A DNA stretch of 64,000 bases from Halichondria panicea (lineage: Eukaryota; Porifera; Demospongiae; Suberitida; Halichondriidae): positions 310,001 to 374,000 of the forward strand of contig NC_087388.1 of NCBI RefSeq assembly GCF_963675165.1, written 5' to 3'. This document shows positions 24,215 through 35,701 of this stretch, one piece after another; positions within the stretch are counted from its first letter, which is position 1, and each line of letters starts with the position of its first letter. The notes beneath the pieces are model-generated. The model was not told the DNA's origin. It saw only the letters and a list, made by a program, of their open reading frames with translations, and did not search any database. Made by a program: the position numbers and the translations under genes.

Positions 24215-26396
24215 ATGGCCGAGCCAGAGAACATACAAGAATTAATGGAGCAATCCGATCGGTGCTCAAAGGAAAAGAAATGGAAGGAAGGAGCTGAACT
24301 TCTCTCGTCTTATCACGATACAGACAACCCACAGTTATTGTGGAGGATTGTCAGGGATCTATATCGGACTAGCAAGTACTTCTCGAAGGACGCTGGAGAA
24401 GCTGAAGAGCTAGCAAGAAATGGATTAGAACTGGCAAAGAAAGCTCTTTCTCTTGACAGCACCAGCTACTTATGCTATAAGGTGACAATGCATTGTCTAA
24501 TAGTGCATATAAAACCTATTATTATTATTGTATCTACAGTTCATTAGTGCATTGAATGGGGGTATTTTGCAAACTGGTTTTTGTGTAAACTGTGTTTCAT
24601 AGTGGAAATATCATCCCCCACTAACTAACAGTGTTTGTGATATTTGCAGTGGGCTGGTATAATCCTGAGTCACCATAGTGGACTAGTGGGGCAGAAGGAG
24701 AAGATTGCAAGTGCTGTACAAGTCAGAGAGTACTTCGAGGTACATTGCTCTCTTGAGATAAATCTATGAATGCTTGTTTGTAAAGCTGTTGTGTTGGGTA
24801 AATTTTCACTATAACTCCAATCTCAATAATTGATAGAAAGGTCAGATTAGAAAACTCAGAACATGTTGGTGGTTACCTAGCCTCGTTCCCAGGCCTTACT
24901 TTTTCTTGCTGTTGTCACTGTTCATCCATAAATCACTACATGTAGAAAGACATAGTGAGGCAGCAAAGAAAGAAATGGGCGTACAGTTAAGAAAAAGTAA
25001 GGCCTGGTTTGGGAAATCGCGTGATCCACAAGGATTTTTATGAACGTGGGCGATATGTAGCCCACAATCGTGACGTAAGGTATTCTCCCACGCATTCAGA
25101 GTTAATAAGACTGTATATGTACTGAGACAACCACCAAGCTGTGCTGCAAGTCAGATCAGAGAACCAGCGTGGCCAGCTCTGGTGGCAGTAGCTACCTGCT
25201 ATATATGATAATGATGACTAAGCTATTCTTGATCTATACTAGCATGTAGAAAGACACAAGAAAAGGTAATAGTCTGATAGAATCTGAACACACAATCTAG
25301 ACTAGTAGATCATCTAAGGCATATAGCTAGCTATAGTGCTTGCAAACTTCCAGTTCCAAGTCCATGTCCAGCTTGCTGCAGGCAAAGTTTTATTAGTCAT
25401 AGATATCTGCGTGGGCAGTCCAACATCTCTAGCTCAGCATGCCCACGCTCATTTTCACCCTTCTACCACCCTTCTACCCTCACGCGACTTCCCGATACAG
25501 GCTCTCCTTTTTCCTAATTCTACGTCTATTTCTTTCTTTATTCCTCCAATTAATACCGTATTTTATCTCATTGAACGATTAAGACAGTATTTTATCTTAT
25601 TGAACGATGTGATAAAGAACAGAAAAAGGAGAGCCTGTGTAGAGGCTAGTGGTTACCCTCAAGTCTTCACTTATACCATGTTTTAAGTCTCCAGATAGGG
25701 TGACCTTTAAAGATAGCATGTGTATAGAAATAAAGTGAGAGAGAGCTTGTTGTAACACCTTGTATTATTTCTCTGTTATAATTATAGAAAGCCATTGAAC
25801 TCAATCCAAACGATATGCCATCGAAACACCTCCTGGGACGATGGTAAGCAACGTACACACTTCCCCAGCACAGCTAACTATATTAGCCCCGCCCATACAG
25901 GCACTACAACGTGGCCTCAGTCCCGTGGTACGTGAGGAGTGCAGCCAAGCTGATATACAGTAGCCCTCCCACATCCACCTATGAGGAGGTGAGTGTTCTC
26001 ATTAAATATCCCATAAAAAAAATCTTACTATAATTATACTGAATGCCATATTTTCTGTAAATCTGATTGTTCCAAACTGTAAGTTATGCTAAGGTATAGC
26101 TATACATTTAGAGGCTTGAAGTCTAAAAAGCCACAGTTGTTATAGTGTGTCCTCTGTTACTGTAATTGATGTACTGTATCTACATGTAGGCGCTGAAGCA
26201 TTTTGAGGCTGCAGAGAAGCTGAACAAGCAGGAATTTGTTGACAACTGGCTATATTTGGCCAAGACGTACTACCAACTGAGTGACAAGGTTCAAGCAAAG
26301 AAATGGGCCTCCACTGTTTGTGAATTCAAAGGAGCTTCCTCACCTGCTATTGTGGAGGCTAAGACTGAGTGTGAACATTTGCTAGGAAAACTCTAG
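24215..26396 (+). CDS. Regulator of microtubule dynamics (RMDN/FAM82) family protein
   Basis: A TPR-like alpha-helical protein of 235 residues. Five exons join in phase: 24215-24481, 24650-24739, 25788-25843, 25901-25988, 26190-26396. Family marks are WRIVRDLYRTSKY, WAGIILSHHSGLVGQKEKI, the IELNPNDMPSKHLLGRW helix pair, and a C-terminal AEKLNKQEF to WLYLAKTYYQL TPR. It lacks the N-terminal extension and membrane anchor of RMDN2/3, so RMDN1-like is the best reading, though RMDN1 is longer (314). Intron 2 (1 kb) holds fold-back repeats. A truncated copy of exon 1 lies at 18647. Confidence 0.85.
24886..25640. repeat. Fold-back repeats in RMDN intron 2
   Basis: AGGCCTTACTTTTTCTT near 24893 is inverted as AAGAAAAAGTAAGGCCT near 24989-25005. 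A second pair, CAGGCTCTCCTTTTTC near 25499 and GAAAAAGGAGAGCCTG near 25621, frames a tract with two copies of an ATTTTATCT(C/T)ATTGAACGAT motif. Neither contains a gene. Confidence 0.6.
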
Positions 26397-26592
26397 TATC
26401 TACGTACATGTAGTTAATACACTTTGTTGCAACATCTCAATTGTGTGTAATTGTGCCAAGACATTGATTTATTATGCTACTGGCTAGAAAGATAATGTTT
26501 TCACAGTTTGTTCTAAAGACGATCTTTCCCTTTACATTACCTGTTTCAATGTTGTAGCTGCCGTGAGACCTGCATGACCTTGCTTCCTCTCC

Positions 26593-27337
26593 ATGCTTCC
26601 TCTCCATGCTTCCTGGCCTGGCCTTTATAGATTAGCCACACTGGTTCGCCCTGTGCTAGCAGTTAGACTAATACGAGTGACAGCAACAATGGGAACTAAT
26701 AGCAGCAAAGAAGGAAACACGGACACTATGTTCAAAGCTGGTGAGGAGCCCAAACCTGAGCTCAACTTCACTGAGCAAGAATTGAGGGCCAAGCTCTCAG
26801 AAGAAGAGTTTAATGTCACCCAGAATAAAGGTGAGTAGATCTATCTAGTCCATTCCTTGTAGTTTCTCTGAAATGTTAGAACTGTAGCTGATGGTGACAA
26901 AATTAATGGTAATACTATGTACTATACTACGATCACTACACACACACACCCACGCACACACACACCCACGCACGCACACACACACACACCCACGCACACA
27001 CACACACACACACACAGGCACAGAGAGGGCATTTACAGGTCGCTATGTCGACGTTAAAGAGGATGGGAAATTCCACTGTGTAGTGTGTGACACTGTTCTC
27101 TTTGATTCTGACAAGAAGTTCGAATCAGGAAGTGGTTGGCCTTCGTTTACTGACGTGGTTGAGAAGGCTAATGTCCATCGTATAGTGGACACTTCTCTTG
27201 GTATGGAGCGTGCGGAAGTGGTGTGTGCCAAGTGTGGAGCACACCTTGGTCATGTGTTTAACGATGGCCCCTCGGAGGACACTGGACTGAGATATTGTGT
27301 CAACTCATGTTCCCTCAAGTTCAACGAAAAGTCTTAA
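26593..27337 (+). CDS. MSRB: Methionine-R-sulfoxide reductase B
   Basis: Reduces methionine-R-sulfoxide in proteins. 185 residues from two exons, 26593-26830 and 27018-27337. Visible MsrB marks: zinc cysteines C100-x-x-C103 and C149-x-x-C152, GSGWPSF (117-123), AHLGHVFNDGP, and catalytic Cys173 in RYCVNS. The catalytic residue is Cys, not selenocysteine. The first about 32 residues are basic, Leu/Ala-rich and lack acids, as in a mitochondrial presequence. A second ATG (MGTNSSKE) could start a cytosolic or myristoylated form, since it reads M-G-x-x-x-S. The intron ends in an 80-bp (CA)n tract forming the acceptor. It lies tail to tail with ADCK5. Confidence 0.93.
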
Positions 27338-27554
27338 GAGGCCATATACAATCAATTATACCAGTCTTTTTAATGACTATGTAGCTTGCTCATACTTAAT
27401 TTGCTTTGTTTTTATCTATGATTGTTTTCCAAACATGCCATATTAAAATTGTCGATCTTTGAATAATAATAATTCTATACAAGGTTAGGGTTACGTTGAA
27501 ATTTTGTCAGAACTGATAATAAAATAAATAATTAAAACTATAGGGATGGGGTTG

Positions 27555-28835
27555 TCACGCTAACATTGCTTGTTCTAATAGTACACTGCCCGGGGGCATG
27601 AGTCCGACCAATCGCATTGCTCTCAGCGTATTGACTGACCACCACAGCTTCACAGACAGCCACCTGTGTATGTGTTAGGGGATATGATGAGCTAAATATA
27701 CTATGTTAAAAAATATGTATGGCTACCTCAAATATTACTTGAGTTGTATAGCTATACATAAGACAGTGTGCACGGTGTGCTCGTCAATATTTACATTAGT
27801 CTGAAGTCAAAGTTGACTGCCTCCACCCAGCTAGACACTGAGCCCCTCCACGTTCTTTGGCTAGGGTCAGTCGAAAGAGAGGCCCCATGGATGGCACTGT
27901 ATGTGTGAGGTGTGTGTGTGAGGTGTGTATGTGTGTGTGTGTGAGGGAGGGGGGTAGTGAACTACTGGAACAAAAATGTTAGCATGACATAATTATAGAT
28001 TGAATCTAATTAAAAGTGTATAGAAGGTAACAAAACAAAATTAATGTGCGTACATGCAGGCCCTAATTAAAAGGAAAACCTACAAGTATCGTTACAACAG
28101 CAAACCTTTTAGCCATGATATTAAACCGGTTGACAGGTGCTCCCAATTCTCTGCTCACAGAGCGTACAATGTTGATATTACGCAGTATGATTATCATGGA
28201 TGTCGGTAAAGCTCGAAGAACTTTCATAACACCGTCAAACTGGAAGAATGTATTTTTCACTGCCTCCACGTCCTCCTTGGTCAACATAGAGTTGGCTATC
28301 CCGAGCATCTTCTTGTGTGTGGCAATACTCCGACTGGTGAGCATCACAGCTAACAGTTCATAGTCTGGGAGAAGACGGACAATGTAGTGGAGACTTGTGT
28401 TGCATGATCATTGTACGTGTCACAGCTAACAATAGCTAGCATTCTAGTGCAGAGAGAACTGTACGTAGAATAGCAACGTGCCAACTTTTGATACAGGAGG
28501 TAAAAAAAAAGAAGCTTCTCTCACCTTCCACCCCCAGTTTCTGTGCTTCGTTTTGAATCACATTCAAGTCGTTCTTGACGATGCTCTTCCACATCTTACA
28601 CAGGCTCACTCTCATCTCCTCCTCCAGCCTCGTGTATAGCCCGTGGTCTAACAGCACTACCTGTGCCGTCTTGTTGTTGTGAGGGGCGGGCCGTATGAGC
28701 ACGTTGCCAGGGTGGGGGTCGCCGTGGACAAACCCGGTCAAAAATATCTGGTGGCTGAATGTTGTGATCACCTTCCTGGCCACCTGCGTGTGTGTGGGGG
28801 CAGGGTAGTGTGTGTGTGTGTGTGGGGGGGCAGGG

Positions 28836-28931
<96 letters not shown>

Positions 28932-30156
28932 TCCTACAAAGCCCTCCCTCTAGCTTACACACTCATACACACACCCACACACCCACACACACACACACAC
29001 GCGTCAGCCACACACCCCACACACACTCACGTCAGCCAGACTCAGTCCCATCCTCTGGATGCTTTCTCTATCGCTGGATTTGCAGCCATCAATCCACTCA
29101 GCAGTCAACACCCTCTTGGAGGTCAGCTTCCAATGGACGTGTGGCACGTACACGAATGGCAGCTCTCTTAAGTCACGACCACACTGTTCCAAGTTGTGAG
29201 CTTCATGCTCAAAGTCCAGCTCCTCTGCCAGTGTCTCCCTGAGCTCCTGAAAGTGGTGTGTGTGTGTGTGTGTGGGGGGGGGGGGGATTCAGAGCCTCCT
29301 TCACGAGGCCTCAGAAAGAGTGCGGCCTGGGATCAAGGCTAGGGTATTCAGAGCAGGCCTAGTGGGAAAACACTATACCCTCACATGTTTTGTTCATACC
29401 ACAGTCTACCACTGAAATATCCCACTTTAGCGAGTATAATTCCTGCCAACCACAGATTGCTTGAGGCTACAACAACATGTAGTAATAGCTCTAGTTAGCA
29501 ACTACGTAACTAGAACATGTTAATTCTCACTATTATGCCCAAAACTATACCTAATGAGTTGGTATAATTATATAAATTTTTGCGGAATGACTGTTAGAAA
29601 GGTTTTCACGGATTTAATTTTGCTGAATAGCAGCCAATTTGCAGCATATGCATGCGATATTGTATAAATGTTCGCGGGGTACATACTTAATCAGTGAAAA
29701 CCACAAATATTTTAACCCTCGACTCGAAATATACCCACTACTGTACTCGCTACTGTACACACCTCAAATATCACACCTCAAATATCCATGACAATGAGAA
29801 CCTCGGATGTACAATAGCGACCAGTTTGAGCAGTGTCTTGATAGTCCATATGTCGCCCTCGTATCTGTCTCTCAGGTCTATGTACTGTGCCTTGATGGCC
29901 ACCTCCCGGTTGTCCTTGGTTACGGCCTTAAACACCTGGGCTAAACTGGCGGCTGCCACGGGTTCAGGGTTCAAACTGGCAAAAAGTTGCGAGGGAAGTT
30001 GACCAAAGTCCTCCATGAAGAGAAGGTCCAACTACACAAGTTGGAACAACATTTCAAAATAATTCTAATAGGCTAAATAATTATTGTTAGATAAAGGAGG
30101 CTAAATTCTGTATGGCAACTATTTCTTACCTCTCCAGATTTCCTAGCCAGTGCCTG

Positions 30157-30214
<58 letters not shown>

Positions 30215-33180
30215 ATAATTATGATAATAGATATACAATGATCCAACCAGAAATTAGAATAACTAACGGAAATGTAATTTAATATACACGTAACCCTAGA
30301 AGAGGCCTTGTATTCATAGTACAGTTTAACTGGCTTGTACTACGTATGTTTAAACTGACAAGCAAATTCATTGCATAGCTATAGTAACAGTGACGTCAAA
30401 CAGTAGGTTATAAGCATATTCCTGACACTTGAATCCGGCCATCGCTTTTACTTTATAGTGACAAGCAAATTTATTACATAGCTATAACAACGGTGACGCA
30501 CATTCCTGTCATGGTTCATATGAATATGCTTATAACCTACTGTTTGACGTCACTGTTGTTATAGCTATCCAATGAATTTGCTTGTCACTATAAAGTGAAA
30601 GCGATGGCCGGATTCAAGCGTCTATGATTCGATTCAAGCAAGCGATTGTGAAGGCTGTGTTTCTGCATCTCTATCAAAGGCACTTCAAGAAAGCGAACTG
30701 GTGCTACTCATATACTCTTGCCTTTACTAATGGGTAATATAACTAGGACAGCAGTTATTCTGCTGGCTGGATCTTTTCTGTTTGTTGCGGCCAGTCCTCT
30801 AGCATGTGATGAAGATCAGCTCAGTGCTGAAATCGAAATAGACGCTAACAGTCTTCAAGTCACGTAAGTTGTTGACAAATGCTATCTGTTTGAATATGCA
30901 ACATCTGTTAATTTTCTCTGGTTATACATCAGATTAACAATTACAAATACTGACAAACAACAAGGAGCTTGTGCACTGAAATGGAATACAATGATGGACA
31001 ATCTGTACTGGGCCAGTGCTGTTGAGGTGTGGGAGTTGGAGGGTGAAACACTTCTGCCCTATTCAAAACCCGTGATTCCTCTTCGCCAAAATATCTTGGA
31101 TTCTGATTATGAATACTTTGGCAAGTCTTATAACAGTTTAATGGTGATTGCTAAGCTCTAACATGGTACTAACTATATCTATTCAGGAAAGGGTGCATCC
31201 AAACAGTTTACTAGAAACCTGGGTACTTTCTTCTCATTTGAGGACAACAATTATTATTGGATTCAAATCGAAACTAAGATCCAGGTATTACTTTAATTAT
31301 ACTTATTTTGCCTACAATCTATACAGGACTGCTACAAATCATCAAGTGACTCTTGTTCATCTCGGGAGGCAAAGCAGCACGATGAACTGGAATACAGCAA
31401 TACAGACAAAGCATCAAAAGTACGCATTTTTTTACTACGAAGTCTGGATGGTAGTTCTCTAATAGCAAAATATTTATTAAAGACTTAGTGTAGCTACATC
31501 TGTTATGCATGAAATTTTACTTGCAGAGTGAGACACTTATAGCTACAAAAAGACATACGGCTACTAAACAAACATTTACAAAATGGCTGGCGACCCAGTC
31601 TCTTCTCTACCAAACTTATATAATTGGAGACCATACTATATTTGCTGCATTTGGTACCCATACACCGTCTAAATTCAATGACTTAAAGGCTGCTTACGAC
31701 AAAGCAAAGCAGTACCTTAAGGAAGCTGTTGACTACTTGCAAACTTATATAATTGGAGACCATACTATATTTGCTGCATTTGGTACCCATACACCGTCTA
31801 AATTCAATGACTTAAAGGCTGCTCACGACAAAGCAAAGCAGTACCTTAAGGAAGCTGTTGACTACTTGCAAGACCAGAAAAGAGCAACTCTGCTGTATGA
31901 GAAGTGGTTCGGCGAGTTAAATCAAGAAAATTACGATGAAGTGAAAAAAAATTTTGTTGACACTAAAAACGGCCTTAATCATCCTTACGTGTATAATATT
32001 CTCCCTGAGAAGCTATGTGGGAAAGATGTATTGGCAGCCGTGGATGCCACTCTCAAAGGAAAAAAGCAACATGTAGTTAATGTTTGTCCATTGTTTTTCA
32101 AGCCTTCAACGGAATTGGATGAACAGATTATCACTATCATTCATGAAATGACGCACGACTCGGCAGCCACTGAAGATGAAAAGCTGTTAGTGAGGGGTAA
32201 GCAAAAAGTATGCTATAATGAACAACTCTGCAATAAACTGGCTAAAGATGATCCAAAAAGAGCAATTGTCAATGCAGACAATTATGCCCGTTTTGCCATA
32301 GAAGTGAAAAACGCTAGGCAGGAGTTGTAGTAGAGTCTCTGAATGCAGTAATTGAGAGAGGTAGATACGCATGTAGCCTAGTATAGATCTACATAATTAT
32401 ATATGATTATATAGATCTTGATACATGGATATTTAGATATTACTCTTATTATAGGTATGTGTTTTAGAACACTTAGACTTCATTACTGTGTTAGTGTTTT
32501 AGTTACCATAATATAGTTTGTGTTTAGGAATGTTTATTGGTAATTGTAATTATCTCTCCTAGAGCAGCGCCTCTTGTTCTGTACAATAGTTCTTTGTTGT
32601 AAAGAGGCCCTGTGCGTCTCTGTGTATACCATACCATGCATGCATGTTCAGTTCTGTCAGTTGTTCTCATTGATATCTAATTGTTGTGTGAAGTTCTAAA
32701 CTAAAGTCGAAGATACGCGCTGTACCGCTGGTGCTTGTTGAAACACTGTTACCAACAACTCTTAGTATTATACCCTGTTCAGTAGCGTGCGCAGCAGATG
32801 TAGAGTGATTGATGTGTGTTTCGGTTTGTGTGTTTAAACTGTTTAAGCAAACTAGACATTTTTATGAACTGCTTTAACTGCTAATGAGACAGTGGTTGAA
32901 AAATAATAAGTTCGAAGCCGACAAAAAAAAACTGTTTAATTTCTAATCGAATAATCATTTCCTGTTAAGGTAAAACAATTATCATATCCAACGCACGGGG
33001 TGAACGCTCTACTGAGTATCTTGTTACCTGAGGCGTGCATGGGCGGCCACAGGTATAGTAGTACTTTGGTTTATTTGTCTGTTTGTTTGTGATATGTGAG
33101 TCTACTCACCTGGGTGCCATAGCACTGCGTTTACAGCATGGATAACCTCCAAATTTATATTCGTTTGTTTCAACCCCTCC

Positions 33181-33217
<37 letters not shown>

Positions 33218-34101
33218 TATCCTGGAGTGTCTTGAGTGTGTCGATGTACTGTCTGGGCAGGACCTGGTTGAAGCAACCCAGTCCTTGACCCAACTTGATG
33301 TAGAGGCCGCCATTCTTCAATGCTCCGCTCACAATACGATCAGCTGACCTCTGGTGTACAGGTGCGGCTGCTGTTTCATACTCATCACTTTCCTGTTACG
33401 AAGGATTAAAATTGGTAAGTATAAGAAATTACACGAACTTGCCTAATAATTAACTCACGGGATGTGTCTACACATCCTGTGTCATAATATGAATGGTAAC
33501 TAAGTGTGAGGTAAGAAGACTGTAAAGGTTCTCATTAATTAATGACCAGTGTGGTTCAACCATGACTACCAATAAAATACTAGATTGATTCACAATAATA
33601 ATTTTATATTCAAAAGTGAATGTATTACATAATCAAAGTCCCTACCTCGTCCAGTCCCCTAGTAGTCCACCAGTAGTCCAGGGATATGAGCAGTCCCACA
33701 GATATAGACCTGCACACCGTTGGTTGCCATAGCATCATCAATATTAAACACACCTTTTAATTAATAATAATACGAAAATTACACAATCAACTACACATGT
33801 ACAGCTTGTACCTATTACTGTATTAGTCCTATACACACTTGCTACTAGTCTATTGTATATACTATGTGCATGTGTGATATAGTAGTGTAGTAGTTGCCAG
33901 CTGTAAAGATCTAGCTCACCTAAAGAACCTCCCTACTCCTTCTACTGCCACTCTCATCTTTCTCCTCTCAGTTGCACTGGCTCTCAGATAATGGTAGGCT
34001 CCCAGTCCACAGCCAGCACCTGATGCAAGCAGTACGACATTCCTTAAGATACGAGGCCGTCTAGGTCCCCTCCCTGAGCTCAAACTTCTTGCAAACATCA
34101 T
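27555..34101 (-). CDS. ADCK5: aarF-domain (UbiB-type) kinase ADCK5
   Basis: An atypical mitochondrial kinase of the UbiB/COQ8 family, 548 residues (human 580). Ten exons join in phase: 33920-34101, 33646-33709, 33216-33392, 30130-30153, 29777-30031, 29031-29246, 28525-28783, 28106-28364, 27795-27896, 27555-27663. It shows the KxGQ motif (KLGQ, 115-118), the Ala-rich loop AAAS (175-178), K196 in VAIKAQ, ELDFEHEAHN, GDPHPGN (327-333) and DHGLY. The exact run QYIDLRDRYEGDI and SLDYWW mark ADCK5 rather than ADCK1/2. The N-terminus (ARSLSSGRGPRRPR plus a hydrophobic stretch) fits mitochondrial import. The exon 8 donor (AAAAG before GTTTGC) is the only in-phase choice but is weak. Intron 3 (3 kb) contains a complete opposite-strand gene. 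Confidence 0.9.
28799..28930. repeat. (GT)n microsatellite
   Basis: A GT tract of about 90 bases with two short interrupted GT blocks upstream, inside an ADCK5 intron. Long Val/Cys or His/Thr frames here are repeat artefacts. Confidence 0.95.
30161..30210. repeat. (AG)n microsatellite
   Basis: About 25 AG units, next to the acceptor of the 24-bp ADCK5 exon 4. Read on the minus strand it forms the CT-rich tract before that exon. Confidence 0.95.
30345..30625. repeat. Fold-back (inverted) repeat upstream of the nested M35 gene
   Basis: TGACGTCAAACAGTAGGTTA at about 30391 returns inverted as TAACCTACTGTTTGACGTCA at about 30533. Outside and inside it, GACAAGCAAATT and GAATCCGGCCATCGC also recur in inverted form. 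Arms are about 100 bp with a loop of about 60 bp. Each copy of the main arm contains a palindromic TGACGTCA (CRE-like) octamer. Confidence 0.8.
30730..32330 (+). CDS. Secreted M35-type (aspzincin) metalloendopeptidase, nested in ADCK5 intron 3
   Basis: 438 residues. Five exons join in phase: 30730-30863, 30933-31120, 31187-31284, 31327-31419, 31527-32330. A signal peptide (AVILLAGSFLFVAASPLA) is followed by a beta-sandwich-like region (LTITNTDKQ, ALKWNT) as in deuterolysin/peptidyl-Lys metalloendopeptidase precursors. The catalytic domain has the HEMTH zinc motif (377-381) and the aspzincin C-terminal signature DPKRAIVNADNYARFA (413-428). The third-ligand loop (GTxDYxYG in fungal enzymes) is diverged; TEDE (386-389) may supply the Asp. 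Residues 201-243 and 244-286 are a near-perfect tandem duplication. Intron 2 uses a GC donor, the only choice that keeps the frame open. The gene lies wholly within an ADCK5 intron on the opposite strand. Substrate unknown. Confidence 0.85.
32331..33215. other. 3' flank of the nested gene / ADCK5 intron
   Basis: AT-rich, no exon recognised on either strand. A (CA)n tract at 33182-33215 ends exactly at the ADCK5 exon 3 donor when read on the minus strand. Confidence 0.6.
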
Positions 34102-34268
34102 CTTCTAGTCTTTAGTTTTCATCATCTTGCAAATTACTCAGTTGGTAAAGATCGTTAATCATAATCAGGTGATTTAACATTATATTATTATTGTGTGGGT
34201 GTTTGTGGTAGAATTTCAACACCCACACAATACAGCACATACACTAAAAAATGAAGTAGCTACATTTC

Positions 34269-35333
34269 TTATTTCTTGGCTCCATCTTGGGCAATCTTCT
34301 TGGCCACCTCGACCCACTTGTCTCCATCAGTGAGTCCCTTGATGAAGCGCTCTGGGAATGAAGACAGACCAGTAATGGCTCCCACCATCCCTCCAGTCAG
34401 AGATGCTCTGGCCAGGTTCTGTCCCCCACTGTTCACTGCAGTCAGTACAGCTGTCTCAAAGTTATCAGGGAAACGAGCAGCAAGGTAGTAGGCCCCAGGG
34501 AGAACCATATAATAGGCACAGGCTAGGCCGTACATTTGAGGAGCATTTCGAGCAGACTTGATTTGTAGATCAGGATTGACAACAGCCTGTGCTGCGTATG
34601 CTGTCCAAATAAGAGAGTCTGGCTCAGGAACATCTTGATCACTATCTCTCCCGAGCTCACTCCCAATGGTGGACGAAATGATGCCCTTGTAGTTCATCAA
34701 ATGGCCAGTTACACGCTTGTAGTCAACACCCAAGATGAGGCATGCAACAGTGAGGCCATATGCAATGCTGTGGATTTGGATCTGTTGATCTTGATACTGC
34801 AATCGAGTATTAGAGACAATTTTCTTAATGAGTGTTGGGAAATCACTGTGATATCGAGCAGCTAGAGCGACAGCACGTACAAACGAGTCAGTCGTATCTC
34901 CAAACAAACTTGCACTTTTCTCCCAAGGTTTCTTCATTACCACTCTGTTTCTCCAAACATCGCGCATGTCTTTCTGAGTATACCTCCCTCCTTCTCTCGT
35001 TCCATCCAGAGTTGCCAGGAGACCATCGACTCTCTGGCAGTAATCCTCGTCTGAGTATTCTCCTTTCTCGTTCAGCGTCTCTAGGAGGTACTGAAACAGC
35101 TGGCCTGATTGCGAGACGTCTCCAGCCTTGCAGCCATAATGATAGTGACCAGGTTTGGCTGTAGTGTAATCATTGATCCATTCTCCATACTCTCTCTTGA
35201 GTTGGTCCAGATCATAATACCAATGACATCCGAGGCTAAGAGCATCTCCAACCATGGCACCCATGATGGCACCAGCAGCTCTGTCTTGAACTGTGGTCTT
35301 GCTAGCTCGCATCATAAAAGATCTTGCAGCCAT
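34269..35333 (-). CDS. ADP-ribosylglycohydrolase-fold protein, J1-crystallin-like
   Basis: An intronless frame of 354 residues with the ARH/DraG fold pattern: N-terminal DRAAGAIMGAMVGDALSLGCHW, then DxSQ, and C-terminal SGGQNLARASLTGGMVGAITG. In active ARH enzymes the first metal site reads GDDT and the last reads GGDxDT. Here these positions read GDVSQ and GGQNLA, so the usual Mg-binding aspartates are absent. The same loss is typical of jellyfish J1 crystallins and their relatives, so a structural or non-hydrolytic role is likely. The start is the ATG at 35333. It sits between ADCK5 and MEAK7, same strand as both. Confidence 0.8.
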   Translation of the reverse strand: MAARSFMMRASKTTVQDRAAGAIMGAMVGDALSLGCHWYYDLDQLKREYGEWINDYTTAKPGHYHYGCKAGDVSQSGQLFQYLLETLNEKGEYSDEDYCQRVDGLLATLDGTREGGRYTQKDMRDVWRNRVVMKKPWEKSASLFGDTTDSFVRAVALAARYHSDFPTLIKKIVSNTRLQYQDQQIQIHSIAYGLTVACLILGVDYKRVTGHLMNYKGIISSTIGSELGRDSDQDVPEPDSLIWTAYAAQAVVNPDLQIKSARNAPQMYGLACAYYMVLPGAYYLAARFPDNFETAVLTAVNSGGQNLARASLTGGMVGAITGLSSFPERFIKGLTDGDKWVEVAKKIAQDGAKK

Positions 35334-35544
35334 TATTGTTGACTCGTAAAGATTGACTTACATAACCACATCAAAACGACACATGCACTCCGACACCAGC
35401 TCTTATGTAACAGTTGTGCTCTCTTTCATAATCATGGTTATAAATACACTCTGTGCACAATGTCACACAACAGCATTAAAAATCAAAATATATAGTTCAG
35501 AGGGAAATGTATAATGTGACTTATGTCCATGTATGCAAGGCACA

Positions 35545-35669
35545 TCAACTGTCGTCAGGAGCTTGTCGAATGTCTTTACTGTACAGCTTCTTGCCGGCCA
35601 TTTCCAGCAGAGCACTGGCTGCTGCGTCTTTGTCTAGAATACTGGGACCACTGTCAACCTGAATAGTAC

Positions 35670-35701
<32 letters not shown>

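Noticed and set aside
28679-29242. Plus-strand frame of 187 codons
   Set aside because: It runs through a (GT)n tract and overlaps ADCK5 exons in antisense; no family resemblance.
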